The notes under the pieces are model-generated. The model saw only the letters and a list, made by a program, of their open reading frames with translations. It had not been told where the DNA came from and searched no databases. Positions 27,487 to 35,285 of a stretch of 64,000 bases of DNA are shown one piece after another (positions within the stretch are counted from its first letter, which is position 1; the number at the start of each line of letters is the position of its first letter). The stretch is from Nitrospinaceae bacterium (lineage in GTDB: Bacteria; UBA8248), in contig JABJAL010000097.1 in assembly GCA_018669005.1 (NCBI GenBank), positions 44,415 to 108,414 on the forward strand, given 5' to 3'. The position numbers and the translations under genes were made by a program.

Positions 27487-27771
27487 AAAGCCCTCACTTC
27501 CCAAGATAAGCAGGAAATACATGGCTAGTTTACTAGGGCTGGAAGTGGCTGCCCACCATGTATCACGTCGCCTCCCACCTTATTGCCCGAATCATGTTTT
27601 AGCAACGGCAGGAGGGGCTCCCTGTCTTGCCTACCTGCCCTTACCTCCTTATGATGCGTTTTCCCTAGGTTCAGGATCCTCCCCTGAATCCAGCAAATTG
27701 ATGCCAAGGGCACCCTTTTAACACATGGGGATTTCGCGAATTACAAAAACACTTCGACACGGAGCAGCGAC

Positions 27772-30648
27772 ATGGCGGGCTGGGAAAAACTCGAAAGCGA
27801 ATTAAAAGAGGCCATCGAGGGCGAGGTTCGCTTCGACCCCTACTCCAAAAAACTCTACAGCACCGATGCCAGCATGTATCGTATTGAACCGGTCGGCGTC
27901 GTCATTCCCCGTTCGGCTGAAGATGTGAAGAAAACTCTCGAAATATCGGCGGGCCACAGGGCGGCCGTTCTTTCACGCGGCGGAGGCACCAGCCTCGCCG
28001 GGCAGACTGTCGGCAAGGCAGTTGTCCTCGATTTCTCCAAGTATATGAATAGTGTCATCGAGCATGACCTCGACGGCGAATGGGCCCGTGTTCAGCCCGG
28101 ACTCGTCCAAGATCACTTCAACGATTATCTAAAACCACACGGTTTTGTTTTCGGTCCGAACACCTCCACCAGCAGTCGGGCCACCCTCGGCGGAATGATG
28201 GGAAACAATTCCTCGGGCTCAGAATCGCTTGTTTATGGAAAAACCGTCGATCATGTCCACGAAATATCAGGCTTCCTGGCGGGCGGCGAGCCTTTCACTT
28301 TTGGCCCTCTCGAAGGGGCGGCACTACAGTCCAAACTTGAGGAAAAATCTCGAATCGGAGACATATACCGCACCCTCCACCGCCTCTCGGACGAGAATCG
28401 CCAGGAAATAGATGACCGTTATCCGAAGATCATGCGCCGGGTGGCCGGATATAACCTCGATGAATTGATCAAGGACGAGCCCTTTAATCTCGCTAAATTT
28501 CTCGTCGGCTCAGAAGGCACTCTCGCCACCATCACCGAGGCCAAGGTTCGCATCTGCCGCCGCCCGAGGGCCCGAGGCTCTCTGGCCATCCACTTCGACT
28601 CGGTTGAGCGCGCCCTGGCCGCCAGCGCCCAGATATTGACCCACAAGCCCGCCGCTCTTGAAATCATGGACCGCCTTCTCCTCGGCCTCGCCCAACAGAA
28701 CATCGAGGCGCGCCGCTGGATGACTTCATTTATGGAAGGCGATCCCGAAGCCACTCTTCAGGTAATTTTCTTTGGCGACGGCGCCGATGAAGTACGCGCC
28801 AAGGTCGAGGGATTAATAAGCGAGCTTGAAAGAGATGGCATCGGATATTCGCGCGTTCCCCTGCTCGACGCCGCCGGGCAGGCCGCCATATCGAATGTAC
28901 GGAAGGCCGGGCTCGGCTTTTTGCTTGGCGTAAAGGGCGACAAAAAACCTTATGCTTTCATAGAAGATTGTGCCGTGGCGCCCGAAAAACTTCTCGACTA
29001 CTATCGCAAGCTTGAAAAAATCATACGCGACCACGACACCCAAGGTTCCTTCTACGGACACTCGAGCGTTGGGCTCATGCACATACGGCCCAGCATTAAC
29101 CTCAAGATGGAATCAGAAGTTAAAAAAATGGTTTCCATACAGGAGCAGACGTCTGACCTCGTTCTCGAATTCGGCGGGGCCATGAGCGGGGAGCATGGCG
29201 ACGGGCTTGCTCGAAGCCATCTGGTGCCTAAGTTTTTTGGAAATAAACTCTACAATAGCTTCTGCGAAGTGAAGCGAACCTTCGACCCCGAAGGGCTGAT
29301 GAACCCGGGAAAAATTGTTAACGCCGACGCTTTCACGGACAATTTCAGGATCAGCCCCACATACAAGACGGTGCCTATTTCCACCATCATGGATTTCTCT
29401 GCCGATGGCGGCTTCGCTCGAGCGATTGAGATGTGTAACGGGGTGGGGGCCTGCCGGAAACGAGACGGGACCATGTGCCCTTCCTTCCAGGCCACAAATG
29501 AGGAGGAACATTCCACCCGAGGCCGGGCCAATGCGTTAAGAGAGGTTATTTCGGGCGGCATCGAGGGCGAGGATTTATCATCTAAGCGCCTCTACGAGGT
29601 GATGGAACTGTGTCTTGGATGCAAAGGTTGCAAGGCCGAGTGCCCATCGAGCGTGGACATGGCCAAGATAAAAGCCGAAGTCATGCAGGCGCACTGGGAC
29701 CGCCACGGCACCCCACTAGGAACTCGCTTGTTCGGACGGATTGCGCAGATCAATCGTCTAAGCAAACCCTTCGCCGCATTGGTGAACATGGGCTACAAGA
29801 ACACATTCTTACGCTCGCTCATGGAGCGTTTTATGGGCGTGGATAAAAGGCGCGAGTTGTCTCCGCTGGTGAGCGAAACTTTCGAGGAATGGTTCCGCTC
29901 ACGACCAAGTGGCGTAAAATCGACACGAGGCAAGGTCCTCTTCATGAACGATACTTTCACGAATTTCCACCACCCCGAGGTGGGAAAGGCGACCATCCGC
30001 GTGCTTGAAGCCGCTGGTTTTGAAGTACAACTCGCAGAGATGGGCTGTTGCGGGCGACCCCTGATATCGAATGGCCTGCTTCGTGAGGCAAGAGACATGG
30101 CCGGAGAGAATTTGATTCGCCTCTCTGGTGCACTTCGTGAGGGGGCCTATATCGTTGGGGTGGAGCCTAGTTGTCTGCTCACGCTGCGAGATGAATATCC
30201 GAGTCTCATCTTGGGCGATGATACCCGTCGGCTAGCCGACTCGGTTTTTCTTCTTGAGGAGTTTCTCGTTCATTTAAAGGAAAAAGGAGAACTCGAACTT
30301 CCCCTTCGCGAGCGTCCGGGCCGGGCCCTCTTTCACGGCCACTGCCACCAGAAATCCCTCGTGGGCTCGGGTCCCTCGCTTGAAACGCTGAAACTCATTC
30401 CCGGCCTTGAGGTCGAAGAAATTCCCTCGGGCTGTTGCGGAATGGCGGGCTCATTCGGCTACCAGAAAGAGCACTACGACATATCTCTGGCTATCGGCGA
30501 GATGAAACTTTTCCCAGCAATTCGGGATGAGGATGCCCAAACGCATGTCATCGCTAATGGGGTCTCATGTCGACAGCAAATCGGCCACGGCACCGGACGC
30601 CAGGCCCGCCACCTCGTCGAATTTCTCGCCGAGGCGATCGACGATTAA
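27772..30648 (+). CDS. FAD-linked oxidase fused to Fe-S/CCG domains (YdiJ/GlcDF-like D-2-hydroxyacid dehydrogenase)
   Basis: 958 residues, preceded by GGAG. The order is FAD_binding_4 (about 20-255, with LSRGGGTSLAGQTVGKAVV and GGMMGNNSSGSESLVYGK), FAD-oxidase C domain (to about 530, ending MSGEHGDGLARSHL), a bis-[4Fe-4S] domain (CNGVGACRKRDGTMCPSF and CLGCKGCKAECPSSVD), and two CCG motifs (EMGCCGRPL, PSGCCGMAGSFGY). This is the single-chain form seen in YdiJ, a D-2-hydroxyglutarate dehydrogenase, and equals GlcD plus GlcF joined. It oxidises a D-2-hydroxyacid and passes electrons through the clusters. The substrate is not proven. Confidence 0.9.
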   Translation: MAGWEKLESELKEAIEGEVRFDPYSKKLYSTDASMYRIEPVGVVIPRSAEDVKKTLEISAGHRAAVLSRGGGTSLAGQTVGKAVVLDFSKYMNSVIEHDLDGEWARVQPGLVQDHFNDYLKPHGFVFGPNTSTSSRATLGGMMGNNSSGSESLVYGKTVDHVHEISGFLAGGEPFTFGPLEGAALQSKLEEKSRIGDIYRTLHRLSDENRQEIDDRYPKIMRRVAGYNLDELIKDEPFNLAKFLVGSEGTLATITEAKVRICRRPRARGSLAIHFDSVERALAASAQILTHKPAALEIMDRLLLGLAQQNIEARRWMTSFMEGDPEATLQVIFFGDGADEVRAKVEGLISELERDGIGYSRVPLLDAAGQAAISNVRKAGLGFLLGVKGDKKPYAFIEDCAVAPEKLLDYYRKLEKIIRDHDTQGSFYGHSSVGLMHIRPSINLKMESEVKKMVSIQEQTSDLVLEFGGAMSGEHGDGLARSHLVPKFFGNKLYNSFCEVKRTFDPEGLMNPGKIVNADAFTDNFRISPTYKTVPISTIMDFSADGGFARAIEMCNGVGACRKRDGTMCPSFQATNEEEHSTRGRANALREVISGGIEGEDLSSKRLYEVMELCLGCKGCKAECPSSVDMAKIKAEVMQAHWDRHGTPLGTRLFGRIAQINRLSKPFAALVNMGYKNTFLRSLMERFMGVDKRRELSPLVSETFEEWFRSRPSGVKSTRGKVLFMNDTFTNFHHPEVGKATIRVLEAAGFEVQLAEMGCCGRPLISNGLLREARDMAGENLIRLSGALREGAYIVGVEPSCLLTLRDEYPSLILGDDTRRLADSVFLLEEFLVHLKEKGELELPLRERPGRALFHGHCHQKSLVGSGPSLETLKLIPGLEVEEIPSGCCGMAGSFGYQKEHYDISLAIGEMKLFPAIRDEDAQTHVIANGVSCRQQIGHGTGRQARHLVEFLAEAIDD

Positions 30649-30664
30649 AAGACTTTCGAGTCTT
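30649..30664. terminator. Short hairpin between convergent genes
   Basis: AAGACT-TTCG-AGTCTT: a 6-bp stem with a TTCG tetraloop directly after the YdiJ-like stop. It is followed by a pyrimidine-rich but imperfect T-tract, so terminator activity is only moderately likely. Confidence 0.4.
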
Positions 30665-30699
30665 CTCTTGTCACTCAGTCATGTTGCAACATGTTGCAC

Positions 30700-31224
30700 T
30701 CAAACATTGGGAATCTCAAAAGCGTTAACCGTCATCGCCACCGTAGCGTAGAAACCTAAAAGAGCGACCATCTCAACCAGCCCTTGCTCCCCCAGATGCT
30801 CCAGTGCCGCATTATACGTGTCATCACCAACTTTATGATTCTCCCTAAGCTCGATGCTGAAGTTATAGACTGCCTCCTCATCAGCGTTCGAAAATTCAGG
30901 CCGCCTCTTCTCAGCCAGAGCCGCTATTACGTCATCGCCCAACCCAACTTCACGCGCCAGAGCTGCATGCCTATCCCAGGGATATTCCGAATCCCAGTGG
31001 CCCACCGTGATGAGGATACCCAGTTCAACCAACCGAGCGGAAACCGGGCTCTCATGCCTCATGTAGGCAATAAACCATCCAAAACGCTCACATACCCCGG
31101 GACTTCTCATCCAGGCACTGCTTGGCCCTTTAACAGAGCCCGTTTGGCCGGGCCTGATAATGTCATAGGTGCGCTTTTGCTCCTCGTTCATCGTATCTGT
31201 GGACAAATCCGGAAGACGGCTCAT
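30700..31224 (-). CDS. Carboxymuconolactone decarboxylase family protein
   Basis: 174 residues of the CMD/AhpD all-helical fold: SPGVCERFGWFIAYM, LVELGILITVGHWDSEYPWD with the conserved His/Glu area, and RHAALAREVGL. The CxxC pair of AhpD-type peroxidase partners is absent, so redox activity of that type is not expected; a lyase or decarboxylase-like role is more likely. It converges on the YdiJ-like gene and has its own upstream region. Confidence 0.85.
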   Translation of the reverse strand: MSRLPDLSTDTMNEEQKRTYDIIRPGQTGSVKGPSSAWMRSPGVCERFGWFIAYMRHESPVSARLVELGILITVGHWDSEYPWDRHAALAREVGLGDDVIAALAEKRRPEFSNADEEAVYNFSIELRENHKVGDDTYNAALEHLGEQGLVEMVALLGFYATVAMTVNAFEIPNV

Positions 31225-31538
31225 TAAATCTCTCCTATTCCAAGGTTGCGAAATTTTAAGGACTTAAAGACACATGCTTTTTTTGATTCTCTTATTATCT
31301 CATATATTCGCAACCGGGGCCGCCCAGGGGGAGGATATCTCGATCATCCCTTCACCTCCCCCCATCTTCACCGCCACATGCCGCTCCTATAAACCGCACC
31401 AACTGTGATCCTCCCTGCGCTTTGGCGGCATTTGCTGTAGTTGGGGGGAGCGGACGCGGGGAGGTGCCGGGGGGGCAGTTTTATTTCGGACACTTGCCTG
31501 GGGCTTAAATGCGCTGTCCTTAAATTTTCCGCCGAAAA
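31225..31538. other. Spacer with no recognised gene
   Basis: This 314-bp stretch upstream of the CMD gene includes GC-rich, purine/pyrimidine-skewed segments. Its right end (from about 31430) begins the repeat unit described at 31430-31580. No protein remnant was recognised in the left part. Confidence 0.45.
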
Positions 31539-31580
31539 TCACTCCATCACCCGCGCCAGGCGGCGCACCCCGGCACGAAT
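31430..31580. repeat. Left copy of an imperfect direct repeat
   Basis: Shared with 33690-33800 in the same orientation. The best-conserved blocks are TGCCTGGGGCTTAAA followed by CGCTGTC, a stretch rich in G followed by TTTTATT, and CGCCAGGCGGCGC. Both copies contain the end of a MocR-like gene on the minus strand plus its 3' flank. The two bound the AT-rich radical SAM segment. Confidence 0.6.
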
Positions 31581-31678
31581 ATCCCGCTCACCCAAGGCGG
31601 CAAATCCCACGATAAGCTCCGCCCTCGGGGGCGGCTTGAGATAATAGGGATGCGCCGGATAGACCCTCGCCCCCTGAT
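31539..31678 (-). pseudogene. MocR/aminotransferase-type C-terminal remnant (copy 1)
   Basis: The minus strand has an open run of about 45 codons ending TGA. It reads GARVYPAHPYYLKPPPRAEL, then IVGFAALGERDIRAGVRRLA and RVME. This is the C-terminal end of the PLP-dependent aminotransferase fold as found in MocR-type GntR regulators (GFA-L-E-x-x-I-x-x-G-V-x-x-LA). Nothing of the DNA-binding or PLP-lysine part remains. Confidence 0.55.
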
Positions 31679-31682
31679 TCTA

Positions 31683-31727
31683 CTGCTCGACGGGGTCATC
31701 AAAGGCGGCATCGGGTTTTACCTACAC
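31683..31727 (+). pseudogene. TauE-like (TSUP) N-terminal remnant
   Basis: The plus-strand frame reads LLDGVIKGGIGFYLH, matching LLGGIIKGGIGFGLP near the start of the intact TauE-like permease gene at 34418. No more of the permease follows. This suggests the spot once held, or received a copy of, the start of that gene. It is short, so the call is tentative. Confidence 0.4.
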
Positions 31728-31789
31728 GAAAAAACTTCATGTAGATAGATTTTTTTTGTATTTTTTATCAACAAAGAGAAATCAAAATT

Positions 31790-32371
31790 TTACGGCTTCC
31801 CCCACATAGTTCCCATAAAAACTGTCAAACCCACAGAACCAGCCAGAACACCCACAACTCCCCAACTGTGCACACCTTTAGCCTCAATTTCAGTGGGTTT
31901 CGAATTCTGGTCATCCTTCTTGAAGAAAAAATCCTGGAAAAAATCCGAACAGGAATATAACACAGCATATATAATCACAACTAAACCAGCGATGCCCCAA
32001 ATGTGTTTATTTTGGTAAAAACTTGTCAATGGGACAAAAGTAATAGCTGCCGTCGGTATAAGGAGAAATAACGGAGTAAACATACTTTGCGTAACTCCTC
32101 CAGAAGAAATCACCAGAATGGACAACAAAAAAACATCCCCATAGAGGAACCATACAGTAAGTATTTCTCTTGAGTCGCTAAAGACACTACGGGAATATAA
32201 ATGTACAACAAGCAAAATAAAAGCCGAAAAAAAAGAAATTACAAGCACAAGGCCAGATAGTATTCTTTTAGCAGTCCTTGCTTCTCCTGCATGGAAAATG
32301 TAACCGAAGAAAGCTACAAACGAACCAGATAATTGAGAAATTAGTACATTGCGCCATGCGTCATCAATCAC
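31790..32371 (-). CDS. Uncharacterised small polytopic membrane protein
   Basis: 193 residues; I do not recognise a family. About five to six hydrophobic helices are visible (for example FSAFILLVVHLYS, FLLSILVISSGG, FLLIPTAAITFVP, IWGIAGLVVIIYAVLY and VVGVLAGSVGLTVFMG), with a charged stretch KKDDQNSKPTEIEAK between the last two. GTG start with a G-rich ribosome site. It lies 24 nt behind the radical SAM gene and is probably co-transcribed. Codon and base use is far more AT-rich than the flanking genes, suggesting transfer. Confidence 0.7.
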   Translation of the reverse strand: MIDDAWRNVLISQLSGSFVAFFGYIFHAGEARTAKRILSGLVLVISFFSAFILLVVHLYSRSVFSDSREILTVWFLYGDVFLLSILVISSGGVTQSMFTPLFLLIPTAAITFVPLTSFYQNKHIWGIAGLVVIIYAVLYSCSDFFQDFFFKKDDQNSKPTEIEAKGVHSWGVVGVLAGSVGLTVFMGTMWGKP

Positions 32372-32395
32372 AACACGCCCCCCCCTTCCGGATAT

Positions 32396-33529
32396 TTATT
32401 TTTGAAGGAAACCTTGCTTGAAAATTGACAAAGGATTTTTTCTGTAATGTTGTGCGCAAAAATAGGCCGCCGCCAGACATCTGTCATTGCATTGGGTCAG
32501 GTTGGATTTTACTTTTGATTCAATATCGCTGAAATAATTTTTATCCAAATCCAGGATGTTCAATCCCAGCCCGTCCAGCAACAGAGCGCATTGCATCAAC
32601 GTGCCGTCGCTATCGACGGTCAAATGATATTTTCCGGCATCGCACTTCCATACCCCAGGAACCGCCCGAATATAATTCTTCATCGTCTGATAATATTCGG
32701 CGGGCTCCGTGGTTACATAGCCTTCATCTTTTTTTCTCAAGACATAATCTACAGCCCTATCAACAATCTGATGGTCCTCTTCCCTGTCCGTGAAATAAAA
32801 ACCGCAATCCCCCGTCCATCCCTGAGGCGGAATGGGAGGATTCAACGCCAATCTGACAGAAAGCAAGACATTATTATCGTTGGCGAATTCCATAATTGGC
32901 TCGAGTTGATCGACATTCGTTTTCGTCAAAACCAAATTGGTTTTAATCGTATAACCATACTTTTCCCTGCCCTCGAAAATATTTTCAAATAAATCCGGCC
33001 TATGGAACAAATCTTTTTTACTCAGATCGAACCTGAAGAGGCTATCGAGGGAGACATCGATCAAATCAATGCCCGCGCACCCGAGTTCGTCAACATAAGA
33101 TTTATCACCCAAGAGAAATCCATTGGTAGGCAATTGCGTGAAAATATTCTTTTCCTTGCTCGCATATTCAACAATACCAACCAACTCTTTTCTTCTGACA
33201 GTAGGTTCCCCCCCGAAAAAAGAAACCCACCGTGTCCCGAATTCGTGCAACTTATCCACTGATTGCTTGAGTTGAGAAAGGTTTAATTCCTTCTGAGGGT
33301 ATTTAAGCCCCATCTTTTTGAGATGGTCTTCCGTGACATAACAATAAGAACAGGAAAGGTTGCATCTCCTTGTGATAAGGATGTACGCCCACAAGGGGAA
33401 AATTCGCCCCAACAACAATTTTTCCATCGCCTGCAAGCACCCGATGGCTTTTTTTCTGTTTCGCGAGGAAAAAAATCTATCTTGTTTGCTCTTCAAAAGA
33501 TTCGATATCGACGATTCTTGAATAAACAC
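32396..33529 (-). CDS. Radical SAM protein with C-terminal cysteine cluster (SPASM-like)
   Basis: 377 residues starting at GTG. The [4Fe-4S]/SAM motif is CNLSCSYCY (Cys 56, 60, 63), followed by SFFGGEPTVRRKEL. The C-terminal part has separated cysteines (WKCDAGKYHLTVDSDGTLMQC, then CNDRCLAAAYFC), as in SPASM-type auxiliary-cluster enzymes that modify peptides or mature enzymes. No precursor-like small peptide gene was found beside it; the partner is a membrane protein. The gene is AT-rich compared with its surroundings and sits between repeated MocR remnants. The substrate is unknown. Confidence 0.88.
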   Translation of the reverse strand: MFIQESSISNLLKSKQDRFFSSRNRKKAIGCLQAMEKLLLGRIFPLWAYILITRRCNLSCSYCYVTEDHLKKMGLKYPQKELNLSQLKQSVDKLHEFGTRWVSFFGGEPTVRRKELVGIVEYASKEKNIFTQLPTNGFLLGDKSYVDELGCAGIDLIDVSLDSLFRFDLSKKDLFHRPDLFENIFEGREKYGYTIKTNLVLTKTNVDQLEPIMEFANDNNVLLSVRLALNPPIPPQGWTGDCGFYFTDREEDHQIVDRAVDYVLRKKDEGYVTTEPAEYYQTMKNYIRAVPGVWKCDAGKYHLTVDSDGTLMQCALLLDGLGLNILDLDKNYFSDIESKVKSNLTQCNDRCLAAAYFCAQHYRKNPLSIFKQGFLQK

Positions 33530-33580
33530 CTTTCCCCCTTGCCTCCAATAGCTCTACTGGCGGGTGAGTGAGTAAATTTC

Positions 33581-33608
33581 ATGTACTATATTAATATATA
33601 TATGTACT
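33581..33608. promoter_or_regulatory. AT-rich element with repeated ATGTACT upstream of the radical SAM gene
   Basis: ATGTACT occurs at 33581 and 33602, two helical turns apart, separated by an alternating TA tract. It lies 52-79 bp upstream of the radical SAM start and may hold its promoter or an operator. Confidence 0.35.
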
Positions 33609-33689
33609 CACAAAAAGCACCATCGTCAAATTGAATTATTCCGAGCTACCCTTCACGGACTGGCGCTCAACTAGCGCTACGTACACCTC

Positions 33690-33800
33690 GTCGGGGGGCG
33701 ATTTTATTGGGATGGCTGCCTGGGGCTTAAAAACGCTGTCATTTGATTTCCCTCCCTACGATTCCACCGCCCCCGCCAGGCGGCGCGCCCCGGCGCGGAT
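33690..33800. repeat. Right copy of the imperfect direct repeat
   Basis: Counterpart of 31430-31580. It includes the GCCTGGGGCTTAAA and CGCCAGGCGGCGC blocks at matching spacing. It closes the AT-rich segment; the intact MOSC gene follows. The rest of the 33530-33920 spacer shows nothing else recognisable. Confidence 0.6.
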
Positions 33801-33806
33801 CGAATC
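33756..33806 (-). pseudogene. MocR-type C-terminal remnant (copy 2)
   Basis: The minus-strand frame ending TAG reads DSIRAGARRLAGAVES, matching ERDIRAGVRRLARVME of copy 1. Only the last helix is left. Its presence in both repeat copies shows that the repeated unit is the tail of a gene plus its 3' flank. Confidence 0.45.
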
Positions 33807-33920
33807 ATTGAACAGATTCATGAATGGACTCTAAGCCTTTAGGCGTTCAATATACTAAAAGGGTGGCGCACGAAACATCTGAGCGCTCTAGAGTTGAACG
33901 ACACCGATAGGAGATTCAAG

Positions 33921-34394
33921 ATGTGGACTGGAGAGATCACCTCGCTCCACCTCGCGCCCGAGGCCGCAGCCCCCATGGAAACGCGGCCCGAGCTTCTCGC
34001 CGTCGCGGGCAAAGGCATCGAGGGCGACCGCTACGCCAAAGGCATTGGTTTTTTCTCGAAAAATGTAGGCCCCAGGCGCCAGGTCACGCTTTTTGAGAGC
34101 GAGGTTTTGGAGACCATCCTCCGCGACCACAATAAAAAACTCGCCCCCAATGAGTGCCGGATGAACCTCATCACGCGCGGGGCGCCGCTCACCCACCTCG
34201 TAGGAAAAACCTTCCGCGCCGGCGGAGCCACCCTCCGCGGGCTGGTGCTCAACGAGCCCTGCAAGCATCTTATAGAAGTCATCGGCAAGCCGGTTCTCTC
34301 CTCGCTCATCCACCGTTGCGGCCTCTTCGCCGAGGTGTTAGAAGGCGGCATCATCCGTCCCGGCGATACGCTAAAGGAAATCGCCACCGACTGA
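33921..34394 (+). CDS. MOSC domain protein
   Basis: 157 residues. The ATG at 33921 has an ideal GGAG 8 nt upstream; the frame's earlier TTG has none. VAGKGIEGDRYAKG and RQVTLFESEVLE are typical early MOSC segments. NEPCKHLIEVIG carries the cysteine conserved in many of these proteins (proposed persulfide carrier in the MoCo sulfurase C-terminal domain). The TauE-like permease gene begins 24 nt downstream, so a sulfur- or molybdenum-related role is likely but unproven. Confidence 0.88.
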   Translation: MWTGEITSLHLAPEAAAPMETRPELLAVAGKGIEGDRYAKGIGFFSKNVGPRRQVTLFESEVLETILRDHNKKLAPNECRMNLITRGAPLTHLVGKTFRAGGATLRGLVLNEPCKHLIEVIGKPVLSSLIHRCGLFAEVLEGGIIRPGDTLKEIATD

Positions 34395-34417
34395 CCACGG
34401 AGAAAGGCCCCGCACCG

Positions 34418-35170
34418 GTGAGCACACTCGATTGGAGCCTTGCCTCCCTGATTCTCCTCCTCGGCGGAATCATCAAGGGCGGCATCGGCTTCGGCCTGCC
34501 CGCTTTCTCGATACCTTTTCTCTCGCTCCTCCTCGGGCCGAGGGACGCCGTGGTGATGCTCTCGCTCTCTGCCTGCCTGACCAACATCGACAACGTGCGG
34601 CGGGATTTCAGCGAGTGGCGGAGCATCTCCCGTGTCCTGCCCTACTTCGCCGTCGGCATCGTCTGTGTGCCGCTCGGGGCCCTCTTCCTCCAGCGCGGCA
34701 ACCCCGAGCTCGTCCGCCTCATCATCGGCCTCGCCGTCTACGGCTATCTCGCCGTGCGGCGCTTTCTACCCGACATGGGCGAGATCGGCGCCACCGCCCG
34801 CCGTGGCATCGGCGTCGCCTGCGGCCTGTTGGCAGGCTTCCTCTCGGGGATGGCCAACCTCCCCGGCCCGGTGAGTATCGTCTATTACTCGATGTTCAAG
34901 TTCCCGAAAAACACCTTCATCTTCCTCGTCAACGCCTTCAACACCCTGACCATCGGCTTCGCCATCGGCTCCTACTACATGGGGGGCGCATACACCCGGC
35001 CCGCCATCATCCGCGCCATGCTCGCCCTCGTCCCGGTCTACATGGGCTTTTGGGTGGGGGTCCGGATTCGCGAGAAAATCCCCCAGGAGCACTTCTTCCG
35101 CCTCGTCAACTGGGGCCTGTTCGGCGTCGCGACCACCCTCATCGTCAGGAGCGTGTGGCGTTTTTTCTAA
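34418..35170 (+). CDS. TauE/SafE (TSUP) family membrane permease
   Basis: About 250 residues from a GTG start with GGAGAAAGG upstream; an overlapping longer frame is not used. Seven to eight hydrophobic helices; LLGGIIKGGIGFGLPAFSIP is the family's first conserved loop and GFLSGMANLPGPVSIVYY its repeat in the second half. Members move sulfite, sulfoacetate or other organosulfur anions. It is linked to the MOSC gene. GC content is distinctly higher than average. Confidence 0.88.
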   Translation: MSTLDWSLASLILLLGGIIKGGIGFGLPAFSIPFLSLLLGPRDAVVMLSLSACLTNIDNVRRDFSEWRSISRVLPYFAVGIVCVPLGALFLQRGNPELVRLIIGLAVYGYLAVRRFLPDMGEIGATARRGIGVACGLLAGFLSGMANLPGPVSIVYYSMFKFPKNTFIFLVNAFNTLTIGFAIGSYYMGGAYTRPAIIRAMLALVPVYMGFWVGVRIREKIPQEHFFRLVNWGLFGVATTLIVRSVWRFF

Positions 35171-35285
35171 TAATCCTTCCCCTCCCCCTCTTTCTTCCTG
35201 GCTTTCATCTCCGGGCCGCAGAAGGTACCCTGAACCATTCGTTTTATTTTGAATAATCCATCCATGTAGGGGGGAACAGAGCGTT

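Noticed and set aside
27487..27771. A biotin-repressor operator or riboswitch upstream of bioB
   Set aside because: No BirA-type or BioR-type palindrome was recognised; the TTCAGG/CCTGAA repeat is too short to assign.
33583..33608. Alternating TA tract considered as a replication or CRISPR-type repeat
   Set aside because: Only two short units are present, with no spacer array and no DnaA boxes or associated genes.
34154..34417. Long upstream extension of the TauE-like permease frame
   Set aside because: It overlaps the MOSC gene out of frame and gives an Arg/Pro/His-rich sequence; the GTG at 34418 with a ribosome site begins the true membrane protein.
34432..35256. 274-codon frame on the same strand as the permease
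   Set aside because: It is a high-GC shadow rich in Arg, Pro and His; the permease in the other frame has clear helices and family motifs.
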